Part shown: positions 53,145 to 63,021 of the stretch, one piece after another
Layout: each line of letters opens with the position of its first letter
Position numbering within the stretch: position 1 is the stretch's first letter
Assembly (NCBI RefSeq): GCF_000226115.1
Contig: NC_016462.1
Coordinates: forward strand, 1,302,001-1,366,000
DNA from: Thermothielavioides terrestris NRRL 8126
Taxonomy: Eukaryota; Ascomycota; Sordariomycetes; Sordariales; Chaetomiaceae
Length of the DNA: 64,000 nt
Direction: 5' to 3'
Notes under the pieces: model-generated
Database searches by the model: none
Seen by the model: the letters and a program-made list of their open reading frames with translations, nothing else
What the model was told of the DNA's origin: nothing
Position numbers and translations under genes: made by a program

Positions 53145-54549
53145 GGCTATGGTGGGAAATTATGCGCGAAATGAGACCGGAGAGTGCCGCAAAGTTTCTC
53201 GATAGAGTTGGCGCTGTGTGCAGGGAGGTTGATGTCCAGGAGAGTCAGGAGAACGGTCGGTGCGGCTCGAGGGGTGGATCGTTGGTTCGGGTGCAGCTGA
53301 CGGCGAGTGGCAGTGCCAAGGGTCTGTAAACTCCCGTTAGTCAGGGGTCCCGATGTGGGCCTGATCCGGCAGAGAGCCTGTTTTGGTTCTGCAGTTCAAA
53401 TCTTAATCCTCGCGGACAGGTTGCCAGAACACGCCAGACGGCGGCAGGTGTTGCATTTATATGGCCGGAGGAATGGGCTTCATGGCTCATACCTGTAAAT
53501 AGGTAGCAGGACAGTTTTCTGCGGGGCCAAAGCTGCTTCGAGAGTGGAAATTCTGGCTGCCTAATAGCCACCTGCGCAGGTACCTTTGTCGTGTTCTGTA
53601 CAGGGACTCGTCACGTGCCTTTTCTACGCACATAAGCTTATCCAACAAACAGGCCGACATGTTTGAAACAAAGCCCTATCCAGTCAAAGACGCCAATCAC
53701 TGCCGCCAGGCCGCGGTCACTGGCCTTGGACGTGTATCTGGTAAGACAAACAAGCTGTTCCATCTGGAGTCCTGCTTGCCTCTCGTGATCAAATGTACTT
53801 GTACCGAGTGCTATATCCGCACACAATATGAGAGTTGCCGGTCGGAAGGCGCTATTGAAGCGAGCGTTGGGATTGCCTGATTGGCTGCAACTCGTGGCCC
53901 AGGTAACCTCATCTCGCTCCTCTCTCCTCTTCAGATTTCAAAATTCAAAGCTATCCTCATTCATTGCGTCAGCGCCTATCCTAACCAAACTTGAATCCCA
54001 CACACGTTTCTCTCGGATGACAGTTCTACCGACCGAGAGGTTGCGAACAAAAGTAAGGACTACATTTATCGCTTTTCCGACTCAGTTCTTCTTGTTCTCA
54101 AAAACGCAGTTGGTTGATCAATCAATTAGTCGCCTGGCACTTCACCCAAACAGTGTGGGACAATTCCCGACTTTGACTGCCTGACCAAGGTGTCGACCTG
54201 GTCTGTGCAACCTGATTACAGGAATCAACCGCAGCTGTCCGTCGGGAAGAGCGATTAAGAGCAGCCGGTATCGCCGTATCCGTCAGTGTTTCAACCCTGT
54301 CCCAGCACACGCTGACCTCCTGTCGAACGCCAACCGATCTGGAAGAATACATGCTGCATTGGCCAAGTCCAAATCAAACGAAATAATTTGTACCATCGGA
54401 TGGAGGATTCTAAGTTGTCTACCAGCTCGAAGAGAAAGGCCTCCTTTCCCTACGACTTCATACTCCTGCTTCCGAGGCCGACGTTGGGGTTCGCTATGTC
54501 GGCTTTACAATGCCCCAATCTCTAACTAGGAAGGCAATCCTCATCCACC
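53145..54549. other. divergent intergenic region between rab11 and the chromodomain gene
   Basis: About 1.4 kb head to head. No gene is recognised. The 500 bases before the chromodomain start look like an A/T-richer promoter and leader. Confidence 0.5.
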
Positions 54550-57500
54550 ATGTCGAAGCTTAATCACGCGGCTTCGGCCGACACCGTCTCTCCGGATGGA
54601 GAAGAGAGCGACGACAGCATCTCGTTGACGTCAACTGTATCGGGTCATGACCCCGAACAGGAGTTCGAGGTTGAAAATATCTTGGCCGAGCGGCGGTTCG
54701 AAGATGGCAACATGTACTATCTCGTAGAGTGGACCGGTTTCGCGCTCCATGAGAGCACCTGGGAGCCCGAATCAAATCTCGGCAGCGAGCTCAAAGCAAT
54801 GTGGGAAGAGGACAAAGCTAAACATGCCACGGGCGAGCTCGAGCCATTTGATATTCAAAAGTTCACCGACGCCCTGAATAAGGCAATGGAGGAAAAAGCA
54901 GACCGCCATCGCCGCCGAAACGCAAAACGGGAAAAGTTGGGTCTTCCATTGACCGCCCCTTTTCCAGACCAGACTTCGGATTCAAGCAACGTTAAAGCCG
55001 TCGAGCAACCCACCGTTAGCGAATCCGCCCCCGAACCTGCATCAAGGTTGGGCCAAAATCAGCCCAATATCTCCGAGGACGTCCCGAGTCCGGGTCCTCA
55101 GCGTCCATCGAGCTCGTCACCAACAGCGGCTGCGGACGGCTCGGGACCGCGAGATGGGACCAGCAAACGGCCAGCCGCCGAAAACCATGGCTCGGGAACA
55201 GGCGCGTCCTCCTCAGCCAACAGGCGGAAGCCGATAGTCGCCCCGCCAATCACTGGCTACCAAGGGACGGCCAAAAGAGCGAGTAAAACATCGACGGATG
55301 CGCTGCCCATGCTCAAGACAAGGCTTGCAGGTTCCCTGCCAAAGCCAAGCCCGACTTCAGTGCGACCGACGCCAGCGGCCCGAAAGCCGCTCATGGCGAA
55401 GAAGAGCACGTCACAGCCAGCCGGGAATATCTTCACCAGCGGTAAAACACGGAAAGCACGGCCCGGGCTGAAGGACGTGATGTCTGATCCAACAAAGGCG
55501 GCAAAGCTTTTCGACAAGCATCGCCACCGCAGGCTGGCCGAGAAACTCAGCCGAGACAAAGAAGACATTGCTCCTGACATCTCAAAGGTGCAGCTCTTCG
55601 ACTTCAGGAAGGGACCGACGGCTGGCCGACGAAGCTCCGGGGCTTTGTCTACGAGTCCCTCTACACCAGTAACTCCGCAGCAGGAAACACCCGTCCTAGT
55701 CGAGTCTGAGCAGCCACCGGCTCTCAATAATGGCCCGGCGCCGGCCGCCACAAACTCGGATGCAGCAACTACAAAGAAGAAGCGCAAAGCTGTCCGGTTC
55801 AATGTCGAAGACCAGTCCGTCCTTGTCCAAGAGCCCGAGCAAATGGATCTTGATGATACCGCCGTCCAAGAACCGCCGCCGATCCTCCATCCTCTGCCTG
55901 CTCGAAAGCGACCCAGCTTGGACCGGGATTGCGGGGAGCCGCCTGTCCAGGCTACACAGAGCTCGGCCAAGAAGCTGATACTCGGCCAATCCGTTGTCGA
56001 AGTTACTTTCAATGGCATTCCCCAAGAGTCGTCATCGAGCCCGCCCGCGTGGCTTGCTGACTTCCTGGCCAAGGAGGCGTTGGAATTCCGCCATACCTGC
56101 TTCGCAAAGACCGTGGCTGCCAAGCGCGACGCGCTCATTCCAGCGCCCCTCCTGGCTAGTGGGACTATCGTCGCCCGGGGAGACGAAGCAGCTCTGGCCC
56201 GGGTTGGAGAGTACTTGACGGCTGGCTTGCTGGGCCTCTACAGCGGTCAGACACAGTACAATGTCCTGGCGTACCCGACGAAGTGCGATGAATGGAAGTC
56301 AATCCCGCTGGGCCAGGAGCCCACAAGTCCGACAGAGGCGCCACTTGGATACCTCATCTTCACCTCACCTCAGGATTTTGGACTCCTGCTGCCGCCGTTG
56401 GCTCTTCCATCCGTCGATCCTCAGTTAGGAGCTGAAGTTACAGAGTCCAATACCAGCAGCGGAGTCGTCTCCAACGCGAGAGAGCTGGTGGTGCAGCGGC
56501 TCTTTGGGTTTGAATACAACAAACTGCTTCCAGCAATACCAAGGCAGCTGCCGGTGCACAACTTTTTCCTCGCGATTCCCGACTCGAAGAGGGCAACAGC
56601 ACAGGCGCTGTACCACTGGCTACGCGCAAGTAATCCTTCATGCCAGATATTCACAAGCCACCACGCCGGTGGCTGGGAGGCCTTTCGAGCCCGTGTCGAA
56701 TCCATACCCGGGGTGGTCATCATCCACGAGCTGCTGGCATGGAGCCTGCGCCGGATTCCACGACTCGCCCGCTACCTCATCACCCGGAACGACGAATATT
56801 GGTGTCTCTCGGAGCCTGCCCATGCTTTGCCCCTGTACCCCTCGCTCTCGGTTCCCGAACGCCCGGTCTCACCCGGAGATATGCGCCTTACGCGGCTGTT
56901 TCCATACCGCACGGCCATCCTACTTACGCCTAGCTTCCTAGTGTCCGAGCCCCGGCGCACGCTCGAGTTCTTCGAGTGGTTCATGAAGAGGTGGCTCGGG
57001 AAGTTTCACTGTCGCCTCGTCACTGCCCACAACATACACGAGTATCTGTCGGAGTTGGCGGATGAGAAATACCAGGCCCGCAAGGAGCTGTGGAGCCAAA
57101 TAGGCGACGTTCAGCCAGTGATCGAGGAGAACCTCAGCGGGCTGAGCCGGGAGGATTGTAGGTGCCGGTATGCAGCCGCGGAGATGGCTGCCGATCTGCA
57201 CATGATCCGGACTGCAAAGGCTGGCCCATATGGCCACGATGAGGATAGCAGCTCTCTTGTCTATGCCGACCCGTCCATCGACCAAAATGACGAGCAGAGT
57301 CTCGTAAATTGGTTCGGCTGGTGGGCGACGTTGCGAGCTGACCAGTTCCGCAAATTCCACGTCGTCGGATCGAGCAAGGAGACCAAGTTGCCAGGATCGA
57401 GGCGGAGTGAGCGGATTGTGCGGATTCCGAAGTACTCCAGCGTCACGCTCAACGACCCCGACGGAGTCCTGGAAGTCGTGCAGGAAAGGAACGACCAGGT

Positions 57501-59004
57501 TGAGGCGGCAGAGGGTAAAGCGAGCGGCGACGCCATGAGCCTGCAGTCTCCAGATCGCGAAGACACGGAGATCGACTTTACCGAGTTCATCCAGGGCACC
57601 TGGTCATTCCGGAGCCATCTTATTCAACGAGAAGACAGTAGCTACTTCTCCTGGTATCTCGACGACCTCTGCCACTTGGAAGGGTTCCGGTTTCAGTGGA
57701 TGCTGTACAAGTTCCCCGTCTCCTGGCTGGACCTGCAAATGGCGGATCATTTTGGCGACGTTCATTCGAAGGCTTGGAACAGGATCCAAGACTGGTTCCA
57801 GTTTACCTTTCCCTTCGGAGCCGGAGGGCGCAACAAGTCTTCATCCGGCTCCCGCCAAGGGTCTAAGACCTCCTCTGGGCCCGCGCCGGGGTACAATACT
57901 TACATTGGCTTCTTCTACACCATCGCCGACGACTGGGATCCTGATAACCTCCCCGAGAAGAGCTCGCCACAGCGGTATCCCTGGATCGCGATTTATCGGC
58001 CGGTGAACCTCCACAGGCGGCCCTTTGAGCGGTGCGAGGTCATCATCTGGGACCCATTGGTCCGTGTGCGGTATCCCGGCAAGCAAGATCTTGCCGAGAA
58101 AGACCTGATCTTCATGCAGCGCCAGCTGATTCAGTACGTCAGAGAGCACGGCCCCGAGAAGAACAGCGGCACTTGGCTTGACCAGGTGTGGCTGGGCGGA
58201 TGGGACTGGCCGGCGGAGTGTAACTCTCCGTATCCCATCGACGTGACGTTGAAAGTTCTCCGCGCCATGTTGCAAGACATCAGGCACTTCCTGCCAGCAC
58301 CCGAGCACATCATGGAGAGCAGGGGCTACAAGAAACTCTCCCTCCGCCCTTCTCCCTCCTCCTCCCATTCCCCTGCAGCCCACACCCCCGGGGCTGCGAG
58401 CAACACCGATTCATCCCTCTTTGTCGACCAAACCGTCACCACCACAAACGACATGGACTACACCCCCATGGACATCGACCCCCCTTCCCCAACCCAGCGC
58501 CGCCCGTCCACCGCCTCCTCCACCTCCTCCGCGTTCCACGAAGACCTCGAAAACACGCGCATCATCTTCCATCCGCCCCGCGCCCCCACCACCACCACAA
58601 CTACCACAGACAGCAAGCACCCCGCAGGAGTAGTAGCAGCAGCAACGGCACCTCCCCGGACAAAGTCAAAGTGCGTCAACCGGCTCTACGAGGAGGCGCG
58701 GCTGGCGCGGGCGCGCGCCGACCCGGCGCTCCCGCCGCCCACGCACATGCTGTACCGGTTCCCGCCGACGCTGGAGTGGTACGCCGAGCAGCGGGCCGAG
58801 GGGCGCGGGTACGCGCACATCAACGTCGACTCGTGGGAGGGCGTGTTCAAGCTGCTGAAGATTGGGGAGGGGGCGGCGGCCGGTGCTGCTGCTGCTGCTG
58901 CTGCCGGTGGTGGCAGTGGGGGGGAGAGGGAGCGGGGGAAGGGGAAGGAGGGGAAGGAGGGGAAGGAGAGGGAGAGGGAGAAGGAAAAGGGGAGGGAGAA
59001 GTAA
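54550..59004 (+). CDS. large chromodomain protein, 1484 residues
   Basis: One intronless 1484-codon frame. Residues 38-75 form a chromodomain (EFEVENILAERRFEDGNMYYL, then VEWTGFALHESTWEPESNL). Aromatic residues F39, W61 and F64 line up with the methyl-lysine cage of HP1 (Y24, W45, Y48), so binding to methylated histone H3 is plausible. Residues about 120-510 are disordered and Ser/Pro/Lys-rich, with a basic KKKRKAVRF patch. Residues about 515-1260 are a large folded region I cannot name (VVIIHELLAWSLRRIPRLARY, then VNWFGWWATLRADQFRKFHVVG and LIFMQRQLIQYVREHGPEK). The C-terminus has poly-Thr and poly-Ala runs and a GKEGKEGKERERE tail from GGGGAAGG repeats. Fission yeast Chp1 is another large N-terminal chromodomain protein, but kinship is only a possibility. 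Confidence 0.9.
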   Translation: MSKLNHAASADTVSPDGEESDDSISLTSTVSGHDPEQEFEVENILAERRFEDGNMYYLVEWTGFALHESTWEPESNLGSELKAMWEEDKAKHATGELEPFDIQKFTDALNKAMEEKADRHRRRNAKREKLGLPLTAPFPDQTSDSSNVKAVEQPTVSESAPEPASRLGQNQPNISEDVPSPGPQRPSSSSPTAAADGSGPRDGTSKRPAAENHGSGTGASSSANRRKPIVAPPITGYQGTAKRASKTSTDALPMLKTRLAGSLPKPSPTSVRPTPAARKPLMAKKSTSQPAGNIFTSGKTRKARPGLKDVMSDPTKAAKLFDKHRHRRLAEKLSRDKEDIAPDISKVQLFDFRKGPTAGRRSSGALSTSPSTPVTPQQETPVLVESEQPPALNNGPAPAATNSDAATTKKKRKAVRFNVEDQSVLVQEPEQMDLDDTAVQEPPPILHPLPARKRPSLDRDCGEPPVQATQSSAKKLILGQSVVEVTFNGIPQESSSSPPAWLADFLAKEALEFRHTCFAKTVAAKRDALIPAPLLASGTIVARGDEAALARVGEYLTAGLLGLYSGQTQYNVLAYPTKCDEWKSIPLGQEPTSPTEAPLGYLIFTSPQDFGLLLPPLALPSVDPQLGAEVTESNTSSGVVSNARELVVQRLFGFEYNKLLPAIPRQLPVHNFFLAIPDSKRATAQALYHWLRASNPSCQIFTSHHAGGWEAFRARVESIPGVVIIHELLAWSLRRIPRLARYLITRNDEYWCLSEPAHALPLYPSLSVPERPVSPGDMRLTRLFPYRTAILLTPSFLVSEPRRTLEFFEWFMKRWLGKFHCRLVTAHNIHEYLSELADEKYQARKELWSQIGDVQPVIEENLSGLSREDCRCRYAAAEMAADLHMIRTAKAGPYGHDEDSSSLVYADPSIDQNDEQSLVNWFGWWATLRADQFRKFHVVGSSKETKLPGSRRSERIVRIPKYSSVTLNDPDGVLEVVQERNDQVEAAEGKASGDAMSLQSPDREDTEIDFTEFIQGTWSFRSHLIQREDSSYFSWYLDDLCHLEGFRFQWMLYKFPVSWLDLQMADHFGDVHSKAWNRIQDWFQFTFPFGAGGRNKSSSGSRQGSKTSSGPAPGYNTYIGFFYTIADDWDPDNLPEKSSPQRYPWIAIYRPVNLHRRPFERCEVIIWDPLVRVRYPGKQDLAEKDLIFMQRQLIQYVREHGPEKNSGTWLDQVWLGGWDWPAECNSPYPIDVTLKVLRAMLQDIRHFLPAPEHIMESRGYKKLSLRPSPSSSHSPAAHTPGAASNTDSSLFVDQTVTTTNDMDYTPMDIDPPSPTQRRPSTASSTSSAFHEDLENTRIIFHPPRAPTTTTTTTDSKHPAGVVAAATAPPRTKSKCVNRLYEEARLARARADPALPPPTHMLYRFPPTLEWYAEQRAEGRGYAHINVDSWEGVFKLLKIGEGAAAGAAAAAAAGGGSGGERERGKGKEGKEGKEREREKEKGREK

Positions 59005-59695
59005 AGGGGAAGAAGCGTTGGGGGTAGAGAGACAGGTGGCGGTTGTGGGGAGTCAAGAGGGGGACTGGACGGGAAAAGGCAAAGCGGAGGGGCTCAGCTG
59101 GGTCCCGGGTAGGAGCTCGGCTAGCGGAAGCTTGTGGGCATGCTGGTGTCAGTGTTGGGTGGGAGACGGGAGTTGAGCCGCCGATGAGGCGGCGGTGGGT
59201 TGCCCCTTGCCCCTTGTGGGATGCCTACATTCTCTCTCTTTCTGTGCGGATCTTACTTGACATTGTTTTGTGGGACAGCCTCCGGCAGATGGCAGGCCCG
59301 ATGCGACGCGAGCACTGGAGCGAGCCGGCGGGCAGTGGCCACTTGTCTACTTCTCCGTTTCCTATTTACCTTTCTCTGGTCATGGGTGTCTGATATTGCT
59401 TCGAACCTTAGCAAGCTTTGTAATACTTAGTTGGTAGCGTGACGCTACCGAGAGCACATGGTGTCAATACATAGCAATCCGGTCAAAGGACAGTGAGGCA
59501 GCAAATAGCTTATGTAGCTGGTTTTCCCCGACAGTCATTTCATGAAGAAGCTGTGTTTTGCAGTTCCTGCTGGCGCCGGTTGAGAACACTTCGCCTTGAT
59601 ATATCCAAGTTGTCGGCGGTGTGATGTCCAAAACAAGTCACCCTCACCCCTACCTGACTATGTGCAATTCCAGAGATCCAGGAAATACGCCAGAC
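59005..59695. other. convergent 3' flanks of the chromodomain and DJ-1-like genes
   Basis: About 690 bases between stop codons on opposite strands, with no recognised gene. Confidence 0.5.
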
Positions 59696-60722
59696 CTAGT
59701 TCTGCACCGGTACATGGTACTTGGCCCCGAAGCCCTTGTCGTCGCGCCAGTCCATGTCCATGACGTGCTCCATAGTGCCGGCCACGGCCTCGGCGATCGC
59801 CGTGCCGTTCTCGTACTTGGCCCTGACGAACGCGAAAGTGAGGTCCAAGCCGGCCGTGACCTATTTCAGCGCCGTTAGCCTTGCACGAGAGTCCACTGGA
59901 AAGGGAGGAAGTGTTAGAGCACAGCGACAGCCAGCAAGAACTTACCCCTGAGGACGTCCAAACTTTGCCGTCCTCGACCCAGCGGGCCGGCGAGACCCTA
60001 GTCAATTAGCCTCTCGAGCGAGTCCAACTCGTAATAACGGGGCCGGTTCCACGAGCAAAAGAAAAACTCACCACTTCACGTTGGGCCCCATCGGCGTAAT
60101 GGTCGACCAGGCAGCCTTGTTGGTGGTCGCGCGGTGGCCGTCCAGTACGCCCGACTGGGCGGCGATGCCGGCGCCGGTGCAGATGGTGATCAGGTACTGC
60201 AGCTTGGGAAACACCCTGCGGATGTAGACGAGCTCGGGTCCCAGGTCCGGGCTGCGGGCGGCGGCGCCGCCGGGGACGATCAGCACGTCGAGCGGCGGGT
60301 CGTCGTCGTAGGTGTGCGTGGGCACGATGGTCGGGAAGAAGGACGAGTTGAAGCGGTTCATGGCCGCGCTGACCGGCGCCGTGCTCACGGGCTCGCGCGT
60401 GCGTCCTAGCATGGCCAGCTCGAGGTGCGTCTGCCGGGAAAGGGCCTGCAGGATGTCGAGCGGCGCGAAGACGTCCATGACGTCGAAGGCTCGCGGGAGG
60501 AGGAAGCCATAGCGGACGGGGCCTTGTTTGGGCGGAGTGGCAGTGCCGTTGTCTAGTTGGTGTTAGTGATTGTATTCAGGGGGGAAGTTCAGGGGTTGGA
60601 GGGAAGGGGGTTTGCATGCCACAGCTGTTGGACTCCGACTTCTGGGTGACAACTCCTCCCATGACAGGAGCGAGAAGCGAGAGTGAGAAGAGCAAGGTGC
60701 TGGCAAGAGTGGGCAACATCAT
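59696..60722 (-). CDS. DJ-1/PfpI-family protein with signal peptide
   Basis: Four exons, 60722-60623, 60552-60072, 59997-59946 and 59860-59696, give about 265 residues. Exon 1 encodes a clear signal peptide (MMLPTLASTLLFSLSLLAPV), so the product is probably secreted or in the endomembrane system. The core is a class-I glutamine-amidotransferase-like fold. It shows RAFDVMDVFAPLDILQAL, the strand DVLIVPGGAAARSPD and the nucleophile elbow ITICTGAGIAAQSG with its Cys, and ends with GLDLTFAFVRAKYENGTAIAEAV. Related proteins include isonitrile hydratases and DJ-1-type chaperones or glyoxalases; which activity applies cannot be told from sequence alone. The donor of intron 1 (GTGGCA) is weak. The other donors (GTGAGT, GTAAGT) are good. 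Confidence 0.8.
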
Positions 60723-61823
60723 GTTGACTATGAGATGGAGGGAGGCCGAAGCGGGTTCCGAAGCGATATATCAGACTAGTTCAGGGGCTATAAACAAAAG
60801 CTCTGACTCCTCTTAAGGCGAGCCTCAGGGTCTGACAAGGGGTAAGGTGAAGTGAGGAGCACATGTCGATGTGCCACGGCGGACTTGGTCCGCCTTTTCT
60901 ATTCCATCGCCAACTGCATCAACACATACACCTGGCCGCAGCAAGTGAAGCTTCTGCCCACGGCGATGCCATCAAGTGGAATGTCCGCAAAGAGCCACGG
61001 AAGCAACAAGCCCGCGATGTTGGACGTCCAGCAGCGGCCGCCACATCCCTAATCCCCGAGACCCATTGAAAAGGAGCGATTGCCATGTCCAGCACATGCA
61101 GGAGACTGGGAAATGAGAAGGCAGGAATGGCGGAGGTCGGATCTTGACATCGGATGAACAGATGAACGGGGCATCCACGAAGCAGGACGAAATGTGGCCA
61201 TTCAGCTGCCCTGTTCCGATCCGAAGGGCGGGACGAACGGCGCTCAAAGATGGCCTTGCTCTCAGACAAATCTTATGGTTTCGTCGAGAATGGGAAGGAG
61301 GGAGAAAGCATATGCAGGCGAGCAATTGCACCTGCTCGCTTTTCGAGCAGATATGCGCATGTTTCTGTCGGTCGCTCACAGGTCCAGGTTGCACCTGACA
61401 TCTCTGCCAAGACGGGACGGCCCTGCAGAAGGTATGAGCACGTTGAATCCTGCCGGAGCGGCGATATGGTGTCCACTCTTTCCAGCTGCCTGTTTGGATG
61501 TTGAGAAGGGGGAAGTCCGGGAGCAGGTCCGAGGGAGCTCTGGCGGAGGGTTAGGGCTGGTATCAAAGGTCCGCCAAACTTGACCCCCGATACGCAGCGT
61601 GCCTGCCCCGCATCGGGGAAGCTAGGATAGAGCTGCAGTGATAGCAGTGCCCCTCCTTGGTGGGGGATATCATCAAGAGGTGCCGGCTTCGTCAGGCGAC
61701 TTACAACGGTGCAACACGGCTGAAGTTAACAAATCCCAACCTCGTCGCTACAACACAGCTCGGATTTTGCAAACGCTTTCCATTTCGCTGATTCCGAGCA
61801 CTACACCAAGCAATTGACACAGC
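60723..61823. other. divergent intergenic region between the DJ-1-like gene and ureG
   Basis: About 1.1 kb head to head, with no recognised gene. Open frames here lack protein-like content. Confidence 0.5.
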
Positions 61824-62416
61824 ATGGCCGGCATCACCCACTCGCACGACGGCGTCCACTCGCACTCACACTCACACGCGCACGACACCTTCAATCCCGC
61901 TGAGCACGGCCACAGCCACGAGATCCTCGACGGGCCCGGCAGCTATCTCAATCGGGAGATGCCCCTGACCGAAGGGCGCGACTGGGCCAACCGGGCCTTC
62001 ACAATCGGCATTGGCGGGTGAGAACCTTGCTTCCTCCCCGGTCCGCCGTCGCCGGCCCCTACCTACCTCCCTACCTCCCTACCTCCCTACCTCTTTCATC
62101 CCTGCCCGCCCAGACTCCCCATTCAAACCTTGTAGTTAACGCTCCCCACACCAGCCCGGTCGGATCCGGCAAGACGGCGCTGATGCTGGCGCTCGCGCGG
62201 GCGCTGCGGGCGCGGTACTCGCTGGCGGCGGTGACGAACGACATCTTCACGCGGGAGGACGCGGAGTTCCTGACGCGGCACCGGGCGCTGCCGGCGGGGC
62301 GGATCCGGGCGATCGAGACGGGCGGGTGCCCGCACGCGGCGGTGCGCGAGGACATCTCGGCGAACCTGGCCGCGCTGGAGGACCTGCACGCGCGCTTCGC
62401 CACCGACCTGCTGCTG

Positions 62417-62447
<31 letters not shown>

Positions 62448-62803
62448 ACTACTCGCGCGAGCTGGCCGACTACATCATCTACGTCATCGACGTCTCGGGC
62501 GGCGACAAGGTGCCCCGCAAGGGCGGGCCCGGCATCACCCAGAGCGACCTGCTCGTGGTCAACAAGACGGACCTGGCCGACGCCGTCGGCGCCGACCTGG
62601 CCGTCATGGAGCGGGACGCGCGCAAGATGCGGGAGGGCGGGCCGACCGTGTTCGCGCAGGTTAAGAAGGGCGTCGGGGTCGACCATATCGTCAATCTGAT
62701 CTTGAGTGCGTGGCGGGCGAGCGGGGCCGAGGAGGCGACTAAGGCGGCGGGCGGGCCGAGGCCAACGGAGGGGTTGGAGGAGCTTGGCAGCGAAGATGCT
62801 TGA
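61824..62803 (+). CDS. ureG: Urease accessory GTPase UreG
   Basis: Two exons, 61824-62017 and 62155-62803, give about 280 residues. UreG is the GTPase that drives nickel insertion into urease with UreD and UreF in the cytosol. The His-rich N-terminus ([17 protein letters not shown]) is typical of eukaryotic UreG and may bind nickel. The P-loop GGPVGSGKT (residues 64-72) is rebuilt exactly across the intron. The metal-site motif CPH lies at 123-125 in [13 protein letters not shown], followed by [18 protein letters not shown] and the NKTD guanine motif. The intron of 137 bases carries CTACCTCC repeats. The final 30 residues look disordered and are beyond the conserved domain. It is convergent with tsr1, 219 bases away. 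Confidence 0.95.
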
Positions 62804-63021
62804 GGGTGGGGACGGAGCTAAGTGAAAAGGAACGGCGGAAAGCAAGCATTTGTCGTGTGTATGCGTATGTGGGGAACAATGTCATGATATCCTGTAGTCA
62901 CGGAGAGGGAACGCTCCGGGCCCGAAACTCAGAAAGCATCCGGCAGCCGTAATATCTCTTTATTCCAATAACGCCGTCATAAAACCCCTTTCAGGACAGT
63001 GTATATGTGAAAGCTCATCAT

